Source: JAJRRL01 sp047404195 (GTDB lineage Bacteria > Pseudomonadota > Gammaproteobacteria > JAJRRL01). Taken from it: a stretch of 64,000 nucleotides of DNA. The translations under genes and the position numbers were made by a program. The stretch covers positions 1-64,000 of the forward strand of contig JBDOIU010000018.1 in NCBI GenBank assembly GCA_047404195.1. Direction: 5' to 3'. Position 1 is the first letter of the stretch; each line of letters starts with the position of its first letter. Below, one piece after another: positions 51,340 through 60,835 of the stretch. The notes below the pieces were generated by a model that was not told the origin of the DNA, searched no databases, and saw nothing but the letters and a program-made list of their open reading frames with translations.

Positions 51340-52983
51340 ATGGCAAGCTATCGCGTTCGGCTATTGACATTGACTTCTGTGTTGGGTGTTTTTGCGCTTA
51401 CTTGTGTCGCACGTTTGGTTGATTTAACGGTTATCAAGCGGGATTTCTTGTTGTCTCAGAGCCGTGCTCGTATTATGCGGGATACGATATTGCCAGCCAA
51501 AAGGGGTAATATTGTCGATCGCAATGGTCACCCATTGGCTGTCAGCGCACCGATTAAAATTGCGTGGGTGAATGGACAAGTCTTGCACTTAAATCAACAA
51601 CAAAAAAAGGCGATGCAGTCGCTATTACATTGGTCAAGCCACAAGATGGCGCATTTCCTGCAGCATGTCAAAACACGATCATTTGCTTATGTATCACGTC
51701 ATCTATCACCGGTGACCGCGCAATCGTTGCAGGCGCTACACATACCTGGTTTGTACACGCGCCCAGGATTTCAGCGTTTTTATCCCAATGGTGCCATCAT
51801 GGCTCATGTGGTGGGGGTCACCGATGTGGATGGGCATGGGCAAGAGGGTCTGGAGCATCGCTATGAACTCTGGCTGCGGGGAAAGCCAGGCTTAAAAACA
51901 GTTTTGCGTGACCGTAAAGGGCATATTGTATCGAATTTACGGATTGAGCGTGAAGCAAAGCCGGGGCATGATTTACAGCTCAGCTTGGATACGCGCATAC
52001 AATTTGCAGCCGAATCTGCTTTGGCCAAAGCCATGCGAACCTACCACGCAGCATCTGGTACAGTCGTCGTATTAGATGTCACAACCGGTGAGTTGCTGGC
52101 GATGGTCAATGCACCCAGCTATAACCCGAATGCGCGGCAGGGCTGGCATTATGATGCGATGCGCAACCGCGCAGTAACAGATGCCTTTGAAATGGGTTCT
52201 TGTATGAAGCCATTTACAGTGGCCAGCGCCTTGATGAGCGGCAAATACAATACCCATTCTGTGATCGATACACATCATGGTTGGATGCGTTTGGGTGGTT
52301 TTACCATTCGTGATGATTTGAATTTCGGTCGAGTGACCTTGCAGCAGTTATTACAAAAATCCAGTAACATTGCCGCAGCTAAAATCATGTTGTCATTGGA
52401 TGCAAAAACATACTGGAAGCAGTTAAGAGCACTTGGATTTGGTGAACGCAGTCAAAGTGGCTTACCCGGTGAAACAGCCGGTTTAATGACGCCGAAAGAT
52501 CAATGGTATCCCAGTGAGGTAGCGGCATTGGCCTATGGTTATGGTATTGCTGTCACACCATTGCAGTTGGCGCAAGCTTATGCCGTTTTAGCCGCTGGCG
52601 GTATGCGCTATCCGGTGACGATTATTAAGCACTCACATGCCTCCAAAGGTGTGCGTGTGATGCCACAGCGCATTGCTAAGACAGTCACAGATATGTTAAG
52701 AACGGTTGTTTTACCGGGTGGTACAGGCACGCGCGCACGTGTACCTGGTTATGAGGTGGTGGGTAAGACCGGGACAGCTTATATTGCTGGTAAGCACGGT
52801 TACGATAAAAAAAGGTATACCAGCACCTTTGCAGGCTATGCGCCATATCGTCATCCTCGTTTAGTCGCAGTTGTGGCAATTCGTGACCCAAAAGGCAAGC
52901 ATTTTGGGGCTTTAGTGGCTGCTCCTGTTTTTTCAGAGGTGATGCAGGCAGCACTGCGTGTGTCTGGCGTACCTAGAACTTAG
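51340..52983 (+). CDS. ftsI: Penicillin-binding protein 3 (septal transpeptidase FtsI)
   Basis: A 547-residue class B PBP that crosslinks septal peptidoglycan. It has an N-terminal membrane anchor (about 7-27), a pedestal with RGNIVDRNGHPLAVS near 55, and the transpeptidase domain with Ser287-Cys-Met-Lys290 in FEMGSCMKPF, SSN near 340, and KTGTA near 475. The SxxK motif is FEMGSCMK, where most gammaproteobacteria have F(E)PGS(T/V)(M/V)K. GAGG lies just before the ATG, 6 bp after ftsL. Confidence 0.95.
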   Translation: MASYRVRLLTLTSVLGVFALTCVARLVDLTVIKRDFLLSQSRARIMRDTILPAKRGNIVDRNGHPLAVSAPIKIAWVNGQVLHLNQQQKKAMQSLLHWSSHKMAHFLQHVKTRSFAYVSRHLSPVTAQSLQALHIPGLYTRPGFQRFYPNGAIMAHVVGVTDVDGHGQEGLEHRYELWLRGKPGLKTVLRDRKGHIVSNLRIEREAKPGHDLQLSLDTRIQFAAESALAKAMRTYHAASGTVVVLDVTTGELLAMVNAPSYNPNARQGWHYDAMRNRAVTDAFEMGSCMKPFTVASALMSGKYNTHSVIDTHHGWMRLGGFTIRDDLNFGRVTLQQLLQKSSNIAAAKIMLSLDAKTYWKQLRALGFGERSQSGLPGETAGLMTPKDQWYPSEVAALAYGYGIAVTPLQLAQAYAVLAAGGMRYPVTIIKHSHASKGVRVMPQRIAKTVTDMLRTVVLPGGTGTRARVPGYEVVGKTGTAYIAGKHGYDKKRYTSTFAGYAPYRHPRLVAVVAIRDPKGKHFGALVAAPVFSEVMQAALRVSGVPRT

Positions 52984-53060
52984 TATGATTGACTGCTTAG
53001 TTGCATCGTATCAATATGCTATAGTGAACATGCTTTTTTTATGTCTATGGGAGGCTTGCA

Positions 53061-53735
53061 ATGCATATTTTAATGGTGCTGACATCACATGCGCAGTTGG
53101 GTGATACGGGTGAAGCAACTGGTTTTTGGTTGGAAGAATTCGCCGCACCATTTTATACATTTCAAGATGCAGGGGTCAGGATTACCTTGGCTTCACCGGC
53201 TGGTGGTCAACCGCCAGTAGACCCGAAAAGTAGAGCAGAGCAGTCACAAACGGAACATACGCAACGTTTTGAAGCGGATGCGCAGGCGAAAGCGCAGCTT
53301 GCGAGTACTTTGCCATTGTCAGGCCTCAATAGTGACGATTACGATGCTATTTTTTATGCAGGTGGGCATGGTCCATTGTGGGATTTGTATGCTGATACCC
53401 ACTCCATTCAATTGATTCAGTCTGCACTGACAGCGGGGAAAGTTATTGCAGCAGTGTGTCATGCGCCCTCAGTATTGCTGGCTGCCAAGACACCTTCTGG
53501 TGAGTCACTTTTGCAGGGAATGCAAGTCACTGGTTTCAGTAATTCAGAAGAAGCGGCTGTCGGACTGACAGAGGTGGTGCCCTATTTATTGGAGGATGCA
53601 TTACAAGGTGTTGGTGCGCGTTATAGCAAGGGCCCTGATTGGCAACCATACGTCACGATAGATGGCCCAATCATCACTGGTCAGAATCCAGCATCATCTG
53701 TGGCAACTGCTCAGGCGTTGCTAGCAGCACTGTGA
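53061..53735 (+). CDS. DJ-1/PfpI family protein (Hsp31-like)
   Basis: A 224-residue protein of the DJ-1/PfpI superfamily, class near Hsp31 and fungal YDR533c-like glyoxalase III or chaperones. It has FWLEEFAAPFYTFQDAG near 23, YDAIFYAGGHGPLWDL near 94, and the nucleophile elbow AVCHAPSVLL near 130 (Cys and following His). Likely activities are methylglyoxal detoxification or protein deglycation, but substrates vary. GGGAGG lies before the ATG. It sits between ftsI and murE, where no such gene normally occurs. Confidence 0.9.
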   Translation: MHILMVLTSHAQLGDTGEATGFWLEEFAAPFYTFQDAGVRITLASPAGGQPPVDPKSRAEQSQTEHTQRFEADAQAKAQLASTLPLSGLNSDDYDAIFYAGGHGPLWDLYADTHSIQLIQSALTAGKVIAAVCHAPSVLLAAKTPSGESLLQGMQVTGFSNSEEAAVGLTEVVPYLLEDALQGVGARYSKGPDWQPYVTIDGPIITGQNPASSVATAQALLAAL

Positions 53736-53768
53736 GTCTGTGATAATTTTTTAGAGGTGATTCGTAAG

Positions 53769-55259
53769 ATGAGCTATCCGCATTCAAATCAGTTGATGAC
53801 ATTAGTGAGTCAGATCACTGGAGGGAACGTTGTCATTCAGGAGCCAATTGTTGGTATCACTATGGATACACGCAAAGTGCTACCAGGCTATTGTTTATTG
53901 TTGGTGCCAGGCACTCAGGTTGATGCGCGCGATTACATTTCGCCAGACACGAATGCAACACTTGTTTTATACGAAGCGGATAACATCACAACAGCCCAGC
54001 AGCAGACTATTGCGCAATGCCAAAGTCCATGTTGCCCAGTACAGCAGCTGTCATCGAAGATCAGTGCGCTGGCACAGGCATTTTATGGCAACCCAACCCG
54101 GCGTTGTCAGGTAGTTGCAGTGACTGGTACAAATGGAAAAACATCAGTCACACATTATTGTGCACAGGCTTTGCATGCTTTATCACAAGATGCGGCAGTG
54201 ATGGGAACATTGGGGGTGGGGCGGTTATCAGCGCTTCAGGATACCGGTATGACCACACCTGATGCTATCACGGCTGCACAGCAGTGTGCGGACCTGGTGG
54301 GTAGTGGCGCAACACACTTAGCAATTGAGATGTCATCACATGCCTTGGTGCAGCAACGTATGGCGGCTGCAGAAGTCAACATAGGTGTCTTCACCAATCT
54401 ATCTCGGGATCACTTGGATTACCATGGATCGTGGTCGGCGTACAAGGCTGCTAAAGCAACGTTATGGCAGCAGCCAGGATTAGAAGTCGCTATCATCTGT
54501 TGGGATGACCCTGTTGGTCAAGAGTGGATTTTGAATTGGCAGTATGATATACCGGTCATTGCCGTCACCTGTGATATCAATAGTCAGCCACCTGTACCCG
54601 CAGTTGTGTTGACGGCGGTGGATGGTCAGCAGTTGTCAGTGCGAACACCATGGGGTGAGGGCAGTTATAACACGACATTGATTGCTGACTTTAACATCAT
54701 GAATAGTTTGTTGGTATTAGCTTGCTTAGGTTGGATGGGCTTTGATTTTACGAGCAGCTTGCGAGCAATGCAATCACTCACTGCAGTCACAGGGAGGATG
54801 CAATGTTTTGGCTCTGATAAGACACCACTTGTGATCGTTGATTTTGCGCATACACCAGATGCACTACAGCAAGTATTGATGGAGTGTCGTCAGAAAGCCA
54901 CCGGGCGAGTGATTTGTGTTTTTGGTTGTGGTGGTGATCGTGATCGTGGTAAGCGCGGTGCAATGGGTTTGATAGCCAGTCAGTGTGCAGACCACGTGAT
55001 TGTGACGAGTGACAATCCGCGCAGTGAGGATCCACAGTTGATTTCAAATGAGATCATGCAAGCATTCGTCAGCGGCACATCATGTGAGTGTCTTTTAGAT
55101 CGATCAGCTGCTATCAAAAAAGCCATTCAAATAGCCGCAGTTGGTGATGTGGTGCTGATTGCAGGAAAAGGTCACGAATGCTATCAACAGCTAGACACAG
55201 TTCGTGTCAAGCACTCAGATCAAGAGGTGGTATCAGCCGCGTTACAGCATGTTGAGTGA
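53769..55259 (+). CDS. murE: UDP-MurNAc-L-Ala-D-Glu:meso-diaminopimelate ligase
   Basis: A 496-residue Mur ligase adding meso-diaminopimelate to the peptidoglycan precursor. It shows GITMDTRKV near 29, the ATP-binding GTNGKTS near 119, LAIEMSSHAL near 185, FTNLSRDHLDYHG near 206 and TSDNPRSEDP near 416; the DNPR motif specifies meso-DAP. I prefer ATG 53769 with GAGG 11 nt upstream; GTG 53757 would overlap that site. The normally following murF, mraY, murD, ftsW and murG are absent from the window. Confidence 0.95.
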   Translation: MSYPHSNQLMTLVSQITGGNVVIQEPIVGITMDTRKVLPGYCLLLVPGTQVDARDYISPDTNATLVLYEADNITTAQQQTIAQCQSPCCPVQQLSSKISALAQAFYGNPTRRCQVVAVTGTNGKTSVTHYCAQALHALSQDAAVMGTLGVGRLSALQDTGMTTPDAITAAQQCADLVGSGATHLAIEMSSHALVQQRMAAAEVNIGVFTNLSRDHLDYHGSWSAYKAAKATLWQQPGLEVAIICWDDPVGQEWILNWQYDIPVIAVTCDINSQPPVPAVVLTAVDGQQLSVRTPWGEGSYNTTLIADFNIMNSLLVLACLGWMGFDFTSSLRAMQSLTAVTGRMQCFGSDKTPLVIVDFAHTPDALQQVLMECRQKATGRVICVFGCGGDRDRGKRGAMGLIASQCADHVIVTSDNPRSEDPQLISNEIMQAFVSGTSCECLLDRSAAIKKAIQIAAVGDVVLIAGKGHECYQQLDTVRVKHSDQEVVSAALQHVE

Positions 55260-55457
55260 GCGTACAACAGGGTCATGTCATCACAGTGAATTCATCCATC
55301 ATGTCACAGTGCCTCAAGTACAGAAACGTGACTCGGCTGCTTTAACACCATGTTTTTGTAATTGACAAGTGTCATGGCCAGGCAATAAGCAGCTTCACAT
55401 TGAACAGGGAGACAGCTAACGTTTAGCCTACACTCCCTCTCTAGTGTAGTGGCTTGA

Positions 55458-55868
55458 TTAATCCATTATGTCAGCATCATCTAATTTGAATGTGCTCATG
55501 AAGTTGGTACTGTTAATCACTCGCAGTAAATGTATCTTGCTGTAACAGCATAAACGATCACGCATATTTTTAAGATAGTATTCAACGGTGCGTGGCGATA
55601 AGTTGAGTCTGTGTGCAACTTCAGTATTGGTATAGCCATGTAGCATCAGATAAGCACATTCTGCTTCTCTGTGTGTAATATATAAGCCATCCAAGGGCGC
55701 ATCAAAAAAATAATAGCGTTGTTGCTTACGTGTGTCTGTCCGCATTGGGCATGGTACATTATTGTCAACGGGCTGCTCACTTGCAGCACACGATACATTG
55801 GCATGTTGTTGTGACTTGCCGCTGTCTTGCTCTGTGATTAAGCGCTGTTTCTTTTTATCTATTCGCAT
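55458..55868 (-). CDS. LuxR-type helix-turn-helix regulator
   Basis: A 136-residue protein with a C-terminal LuxR/GerE DNA-binding domain (about 70-125): ITHREAECAYLMLHGYTNTEVAHRL then LSPRTVEYYLKNMRDRL. The N-terminal 60 residues are polar and contain no response-regulator or autoinducer domain. AAGGA lies 6 nt before the ATG at 55868. It is divergent from the S24 regulator. Small stand-alone LuxR-type proteins of this kind are typical of Legionellales and control growth-phase traits; targets here are unknown. Confidence 0.85.
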   Translation of the reverse strand: MRIDKKKQRLITEQDSGKSQQHANVSCAASEQPVDNNVPCPMRTDTRKQQRYYFFDAPLDGLYITHREAECAYLMLHGYTNTEVAHRLNLSPRTVEYYLKNMRDRLCCYSKIHLLRVINSTNFMSTFKLDDADIMD

Positions 55869-56294
55869 TTTACATCCTTGTGGTTGTTTGCAGGCAGCAT
55901 AAGACACGATATCCAACAGATCCTATACTGTTGATACCGATATATGGTTGCTGACTGAGAATGACTACTGGTCCTTCATGTGTTCCGTTAGTCATTGAGA
56001 TGATCAAAAGCGACTCCTTCGCAAAAAAACCCAAAAGTAATCTGTTGGGGTATATCCTATACTTGTTAACAATTTAATCGCTGCCATATGAGCTGTCAAC
56101 TGTGGTCTCAGCACATTAAAATTAAAATAAAATTAAGTAATTCAGGATTATTAATGTCAATTGTGCGCTGATACGTAGCTAAATATACTCTCCAATCATA
56201 TGCTGCTGTAATGTCTGCACAACGGAAATGCAATATCGGTGACACAATGTTGTTTGTGTTGGCATCACAGGGTTAATTTGAGAGAGGGAAAAAA
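55869..56294. promoter_or_regulatory. 426-bp divergent regulatory region
   Basis: Lies between the LuxR-type gene and the S24/XRE gene. It contains TATACT at 56058-56063 as a candidate -10, followed by a perfect palindrome TTGTTAACAA at 56063-56072 that could be an operator for either regulator. No coding frame is supported. Confidence 0.4.
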
Positions 56295-56942
56295 ATGTCA
56301 CATCTAAGTAATAATCTGAAGCGTTTAATGGGGCAAGCAAGCATCACGGCGAGTGAATTAGCGCGTAGGACTGAAATCGCACAACCGATTATTCACCGTT
56401 TAGCGACGGGCAAGAACATCAATCCAAAGATTGCAACAATCTCGCCAATCGCACGTTATTTCACCGTGACCGTGAGTCACCTCATCGGCGAGTTACCGCT
56501 GAGTATCGATGAGGGTGGTGATAAACTAACAGCTGACCACCGTGCTTGGCAGAATGTGCCTGTCATTAGTTGGCAGCAGTCGGTGCAGCGTCATGTCGAT
56601 GTGTTTGCAAAAGACAATATTACACCGTCATTTTTTGTTTCTACAGATGCGAGTGTGAGTGAAGATTCCTACGGCCTTGTCATTGAGCAACGCAGTGTTG
56701 CGCCGCAATTTCCTGTTGGAACAACCATTGTCATCGATCCGAAGAGAAACCCAGATGACCAGGATTTTGTGGTTGTGCGCTTGGGTGATTCTGAAGTAGC
56801 CTGCTTGCGGCAAGTGATTAAAGATGGTGATCAAGTATTTCTCAAGCCACTGAATCCACTATTGTCTGATGTGAGCACCCGTCAAATCGGACCAAATGAT
56901 CAAATTTTGGGTGTCATGGTTCAGGCCAAGCTTAACTTCTAG
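56295..56942 (+). CDS. XRE/CI-like regulator with degenerate S24 peptidase domain
   Basis: A 215-residue protein with an N-terminal helix-turn-helix (SNNLKRLMGQ, SELARRTEIAQPIIHRLATG, about 5-40) and a C-terminal LexA/CI-type domain (about 105-210). Aligned to LexA, the nucleophile Ser is kept (Ser134 in EQRSVAP), but the general-base Lys of the VxKRL motif is Leu171 (EVACLRQV), so self-cleavage is unlikely. The fold may serve dimerisation or ligand sensing. GAGAGGG lies before the ATG. No prophage genes are near, so this looks like a resident regulator. Confidence 0.85.
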   Translation: MSHLSNNLKRLMGQASITASELARRTEIAQPIIHRLATGKNINPKIATISPIARYFTVTVSHLIGELPLSIDEGGDKLTADHRAWQNVPVISWQQSVQRHVDVFAKDNITPSFFVSTDASVSEDSYGLVIEQRSVAPQFPVGTTIVIDPKRNPDDQDFVVVRLGDSEVACLRQVIKDGDQVFLKPLNPLLSDVSTRQIGPNDQILGVMVQAKLNF

Positions 56943-56948
56943 TGTGCT

Positions 56949-56976
56949 TGCTGGCTTGGTTCAGCACTGGGTTTTT
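56949..56976 (+). terminator. Possible terminator after the S24 regulator
   Basis: TGCTG and CAGCA form a short 5-bp stem around an 8-base loop, followed by CTGGGTTTTTGTTT. The stem is weak, so the call is tentative. Confidence 0.4.
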
Positions 56977-57028
56977 GTTTGTATTTGTGCTAAATTGAGA
57001 CTTTATTTTTCTCATTCAGTGGTTACAA

Positions 57029-58075
57029 ATGTCTTCCTTGGTGCCTGTTTATGATGCTTGCTTGAAGCCTTATCACACTTTGTCCACTTCAGCGCGCGCG
57101 CAGCAGTTATACACTTTGACCGATACAGCACAATTGCCAGAGTTGCTCAGTGCTTTATGTGGCACAATATTGCCTATTTGTATATTAGGCGAGGGCAGCA
57201 ATGTTTTATTTCAGGGTGATTATGCCGGTTGCGTTATAGTTAACCAGCTAAAAGGCCGGCAAATATTGCGACAAGATAATGAGCATGTTTGGCTATCTGT
57301 TGCTGCAGGTGAGAATTGGCATGACTGTGTGATGTGGTGTAATGCTCACGCTTTTTACGGTTTAGAAAACTTGGCCTTGATTCCAGGCACAGTTGGTGCT
57401 GCACCCATACAAAATATTGCCGCTTATGGTGCCCACTTTGCGGATGTGTGTGACTCGGTGGAGTGCGTTGATCTGCGCAGTGGCGAGACAATACATTGGT
57501 CGACAGAAGCGTGTGAATTTGCTTATCGCGATAGCCGTTTTAAGCGGCCAGCGCATCAATCATTGCTCATCACACGTGTCATTATGAAGCTCCACTTACA
57601 GCCACAGTGGCAGCTAAGTTATCCACAATTAGCAGAAGCACTTGCCGATGGTGATCAGGCTGACTTGACTGCGCAGGCTGTTTCCGAAGCCGTCATGCGC
57701 ATACGCCAGCGCAAGCTACCCGACCCGAAACAGCTAGCGAATGCCGGCAGTTTTTTTAAAAATCCAACGGTTTCACCCTCTCAGGCAAATACATTACGCC
57801 AAGTCTATCCCACCATCCCAGCATATCCTCACGACAATGCTGTTAAGCTGTCAGCAGCATGGCTCATTGAACAATGTGGTTTCAAGGGCTATCGGCGCGG
57901 TGATGCCGGTACTTACGAGCAACACGCTCTGGTGCTGGTCAATCATGGCGGGGCGACTGGGGCAGAATTGTGGGCCTTGGCCAATGACATCCAACGAGCA
58001 GTGGCTGCGCGATTCAACATCATGCTTGAACCAGAACCGAGCTGTTTAGGCACGGCTGTGTCTACCACGACTTGA
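57029..58075 (+). CDS. murB: UDP-N-acetylenolpyruvoylglucosamine reductase
   Basis: A 348-residue FAD enzyme forming UDP-MurNAc. It has the FAD-binding ILGEGSNVLF near 52, GLENLALIPGTVGAAPIQNIAAYG near 111, the catalytic Ser in NAGSFFKNP near 241, and the C-terminal LEPEP near 337 (catalytic Glu). It is of the long type I class. The ribosome site is weak (GG 6-7 nt upstream). It is apart from the mur/fts cluster, about 1.8 kb after murE with regulators between, and lies just before potA. Confidence 0.95.
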   Translation: MSSLVPVYDACLKPYHTLSTSARAQQLYTLTDTAQLPELLSALCGTILPICILGEGSNVLFQGDYAGCVIVNQLKGRQILRQDNEHVWLSVAAGENWHDCVMWCNAHAFYGLENLALIPGTVGAAPIQNIAAYGAHFADVCDSVECVDLRSGETIHWSTEACEFAYRDSRFKRPAHQSLLITRVIMKLHLQPQWQLSYPQLAEALADGDQADLTAQAVSEAVMRIRQRKLPDPKQLANAGSFFKNPTVSPSQANTLRQVYPTIPAYPHDNAVKLSAAWLIEQCGFKGYRRGDAGTYEQHALVLVNHGGATGAELWALANDIQRAVAARFNIMLEPEPSCLGTAVSTTT

Positions 58076-58130
58076 TCTTTTGTCATGCTTTAGAGATAAT
58101 CCATCAGTTTCGATTGTTGTGGAGCCATGT

Positions 58131-59222
58131 ATGTCTGAAGTTGTATTGCGCTGTGCTGATGTGTCCTATCAGCGCGGGAAACAACATATCCTGCAACACA
58201 TTGATTTTACTGTTCATTCCGGCGAGCTGGTGACTTTGTTGGGACCATCGGGCTGCGGCAAAACCAGTTTACTGCGCTTGATTGCTGGCTTAGAACAGCC
58301 GAGTAGTGGCTGTATTGAGATTGCTGGGCAAGATGTGACCGCGTTGCCCGCTGCACAGAGACCGGTCAATATGGTGTTTCAGCGCTATGCATTGTTTCCG
58401 CATCTCACTGTGTTTGAGAATGTGGCATTTGCGCTGCGTTGTCGTGGACAGAAAGGTGAGGCGCTGACTGCGGCAGTCATGGCGCTATTGCGACAAGTCG
58501 ACTTGCTTGATCAGGCACAACAGCGACCAGATACGTTGAGTGGTGGTCAGCAACAGCGGGTGGCGATTGCGCGAGCATTGGCCAATCAGCCCCAAATTTT
58601 ATTATTAGATGAGCCGCTGAGTGCGCTTGATTATGCTTTGCGCAAGCGCTTGCGCTTAGCATTGAAAGACTTACAAGCTGAGTTGGGGATTACCTTTTTG
58701 ATGGTCACACACGATCAAGAAGAGGCGTTGTCACTGTCTGACCGCATTGTCCTGCTGGACCAGGGTCGTGTGCAGCAGATAGCGACACCTCGTGCGCTTT
58801 ACGAAGCACCTTGCTCGCGCTTTGCGGCACAGTTTGTGGGTGATATCAATGTCTTTACGACCAGCATTACAGCAGTCACGGAGCATCAGATGGCTTGTGA
58901 CATCGCTGGGCAACCGATTCAATTGAACAAGCGGTCGCATTGTGTGACGGGTGATAAGGTTGATGTCATGATTCGGCCGGAGGATTTTCAGTCCTGGACT
59001 TGTGATGAGTTGACCTTCGGGCGGCAATATTTACCAGGCCAGGTGACAGCGGTCATATATAAAGGTAGTACGGTTGATCTTCAAGTCCGTTTATGCAGCG
59101 GAGAGCTGGTGCATACCACGGAGTTCTTTGATGACAATGATGCTGAATTATTGTTTCGAGTGGGTGAGGCAGTGTTTCTTACTTGGGAGCGTGGTTGGGA
59201 AAGGGTATTGTCTCATGAATAA
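58131..59222 (+). CDS. potA: Spermidine/putrescine ABC transporter, ATP-binding protein
   Basis: A 363-residue ATPase of the PotABCD polyamine importer. It shows Walker A GPSGCGKTS near 38, the Q-loop FQRYALFPH near 83 (Arg where most have Ser), signature LSGGQQQR near 138, Walker B ILLLDEPLSALD near 156, and a C-terminal TOBE/OB regulatory domain. GGAG lies 7 nt before the ATG at 58131. The stop overlaps potB by 8 nt. Confidence 0.94.
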   Translation: MSEVVLRCADVSYQRGKQHILQHIDFTVHSGELVTLLGPSGCGKTSLLRLIAGLEQPSSGCIEIAGQDVTALPAAQRPVNMVFQRYALFPHLTVFENVAFALRCRGQKGEALTAAVMALLRQVDLLDQAQQRPDTLSGGQQQRVAIARALANQPQILLLDEPLSALDYALRKRLRLALKDLQAELGITFLMVTHDQEEALSLSDRIVLLDQGRVQQIATPRALYEAPCSRFAAQFVGDINVFTTSITAVTEHQMACDIAGQPIQLNKRSHCVTGDKVDVMIRPEDFQSWTCDELTFGRQYLPGQVTAVIYKGSTVDLQVRLCSGELVHTTEFFDDNDAELLFRVGEAVFLTWERGWERVLSHE

Positions 59223-60057
59223 ATGTTGGTTTGCACGCTGTGTGCGTTTTTTGGTGCAGGCTTGGTTTTTATGGATGGTCTGCATCCCACTGGCGTTTTT
59301 ATTTTGGGTGAGTGTGTCGTCACACAGTGAGGCACATTTATGGCAGTTGCCTTTGTCATTGTCGGCATACAAGCAGCTATTTGATCCATTGTTATGGCAC
59401 GTATTGTGGCAGTCTCTCTGCATGGCACTGATGACAACAAGCTTGTGTCTATTGTTAGCTTACCCAGCAGCATTGGCATTGGCTCGATTAAGTAAAGCAT
59501 GGCAACCCATTGCTTTGGCATTACTGATGATACCCTTTTGGACCAGCTCATTGGTACGCACTTACGCCCTCATGACTTTACTCAAAGCGCAGGGTGTCGT
59601 GAATACGATTTTACTTGCGCTAGGCTGGATTCATCAACCATTAGCACTATTGTACAACCAAGCTGCTGTCTTAATGGGGCTGACCTATACATTACTGCCC
59701 TTTATGGTGTTGCCTATTTATTCTGTCTTACAGTCTTTTGACCAACAGTTATTGGAAGCAGGCAGTGATTTAGGGGCCAGTGATAGACAATTGTTTTGGA
59801 AAATCATTTGGCCAATGTCTTTACCGGGTGTACGTTCAGGCATATTGCTGGTTTTTTTTCCGGCGATGACACTATTTTATATCCCAATGATGTTGGGTGG
59901 TGCGCGTAATTTACTGCTGGGTAATTTAATTGAACAGCGCTTTTTACAGTGGCATGATTGGCCAGGAGGGGCGGCCTTGAGTGTATTATTGATGTTGGTT
60001 TTTGTGGTCATTGTGATTTGTCTTAATCGGCAGCACCAAACCAAGCAGCGAGGCTAA
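59215..60057 (+). CDS. potB: Spermidine/putrescine ABC transporter, permease
   Basis: A 280-residue permease with six helices. It has the PotB-like WTSSLVRTYALMTLLKAQGVVN near 106 and the EAA loop LLEAGSDLGASDRQLFWKIIWPMSLPGV near 180, which contacts PotA. The frame opens at 59074, but the ATG at 59215, within the end of potA, starts the protein before its first helix. It ends 1 bp before potC. Confidence 0.93.
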   Translation: MNKCWFARCVRFLVQAWFLWMVCIPLAFLFWVSVSSHSEAHLWQLPLSLSAYKQLFDPLLWHVLWQSLCMALMTTSLCLLLAYPAALALARLSKAWQPIALALLMIPFWTSSLVRTYALMTLLKAQGVVNTILLALGWIHQPLALLYNQAAVLMGLTYTLLPFMVLPIYSVLQSFDQQLLEAGSDLGASDRQLFWKIIWPMSLPGVRSGILLVFFPAMTLFYIPMMLGGARNLLLGNLIEQRFLQWHDWPGGAALSVLLMLVFVVIVICLNRQHQTKQRG

Positions 60058-60058
60058 C

Positions 60059-60835
60059 ATGCGTATCGGTAAAGCTTTTCTTGGTTTATTTTATGGCTTG
60101 TTATACATGCCCATATTGGTCATGGTGTTTTTTTCGTTCAATCATAGCTTGCACTCTTTGGTTTGGCGCGGCTTTACATGGCATTGGTATACAGTGTTAT
60201 GGCAGGATGCCGACTTGTTGGCAGTGACTCTGAATTCAGTGTGCTTGGGTGTGGCATCTGCTGCTATCACCGCGTTGCTAGCATTGCTGACCACTTTTGT
60301 GGTGCATCGCTATCGTTTTTTTGGCCGTGCATTCGTCAAACAAAGTATATTGCTACTACTTATCTTGCCTGACTTGCTGCTGGCAGTTGCACTGCTGATT
60401 GGTTTTCATATGTTGGGTTTACACTTTGGTTTCACAACGTTACTGTTGGCGCACATTGCATTTTCATTGCCGTTTGCTTGTATGATTTTGTTTGCGCGCT
60501 GGCAACAGGAAGATCCACATTTAATTGAAGCGGCACAAGATCTCGGGGCCAGTGAGTGGCAATTGTTTTGGCGCATTGTGGCGCCACGCTTGCTACCGAC
60601 TGTATTGACGGTGTTGATGTTGGCCTTCACGTTGTCATTTGATGATGTGGTGATCAGCTTTTTTGTTTCTGGCCCCAGCTTTAATATTTTGCCACTACAT
60701 ATTTTGGCGCAGGCGCGGGTTGGTGCATCGCCAGAGATTAATGCCTTGTGTAGTGTTCTGTTGCTGCTGACAGTCTTGGTGGTATTGTTGTCACAGCGCC
60801 GTTTTCGGAGAAGTGTATGCGATCATTCTGTGTAA
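60059..60835 (+). CDS. potC: Spermidine/putrescine ABC transporter, permease
   Basis: A 258-residue second permease with six helices. It contains YMPILVMVFFSFNHS near 15, the EAA loop LIEAAQDLGASEWQLFWRIVAPRLLP near 157, and FTLSFDDVVISFFVSGP near 192, a PotC/PotI hallmark. It starts 1 bp after potB and overlaps potD by 19 nt. Confidence 0.94.
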   Translation: MRIGKAFLGLFYGLLYMPILVMVFFSFNHSLHSLVWRGFTWHWYTVLWQDADLLAVTLNSVCLGVASAAITALLALLTTFVVHRYRFFGRAFVKQSILLLLILPDLLLAVALLIGFHMLGLHFGFTTLLLAHIAFSLPFACMILFARWQQEDPHLIEAAQDLGASEWQLFWRIVAPRLLPTVLTVLMLAFTLSFDDVVISFFVSGPSFNILPLHILAQARVGASPEINALCSVLLLLTVLVVLLSQRRFRRSVCDHSV

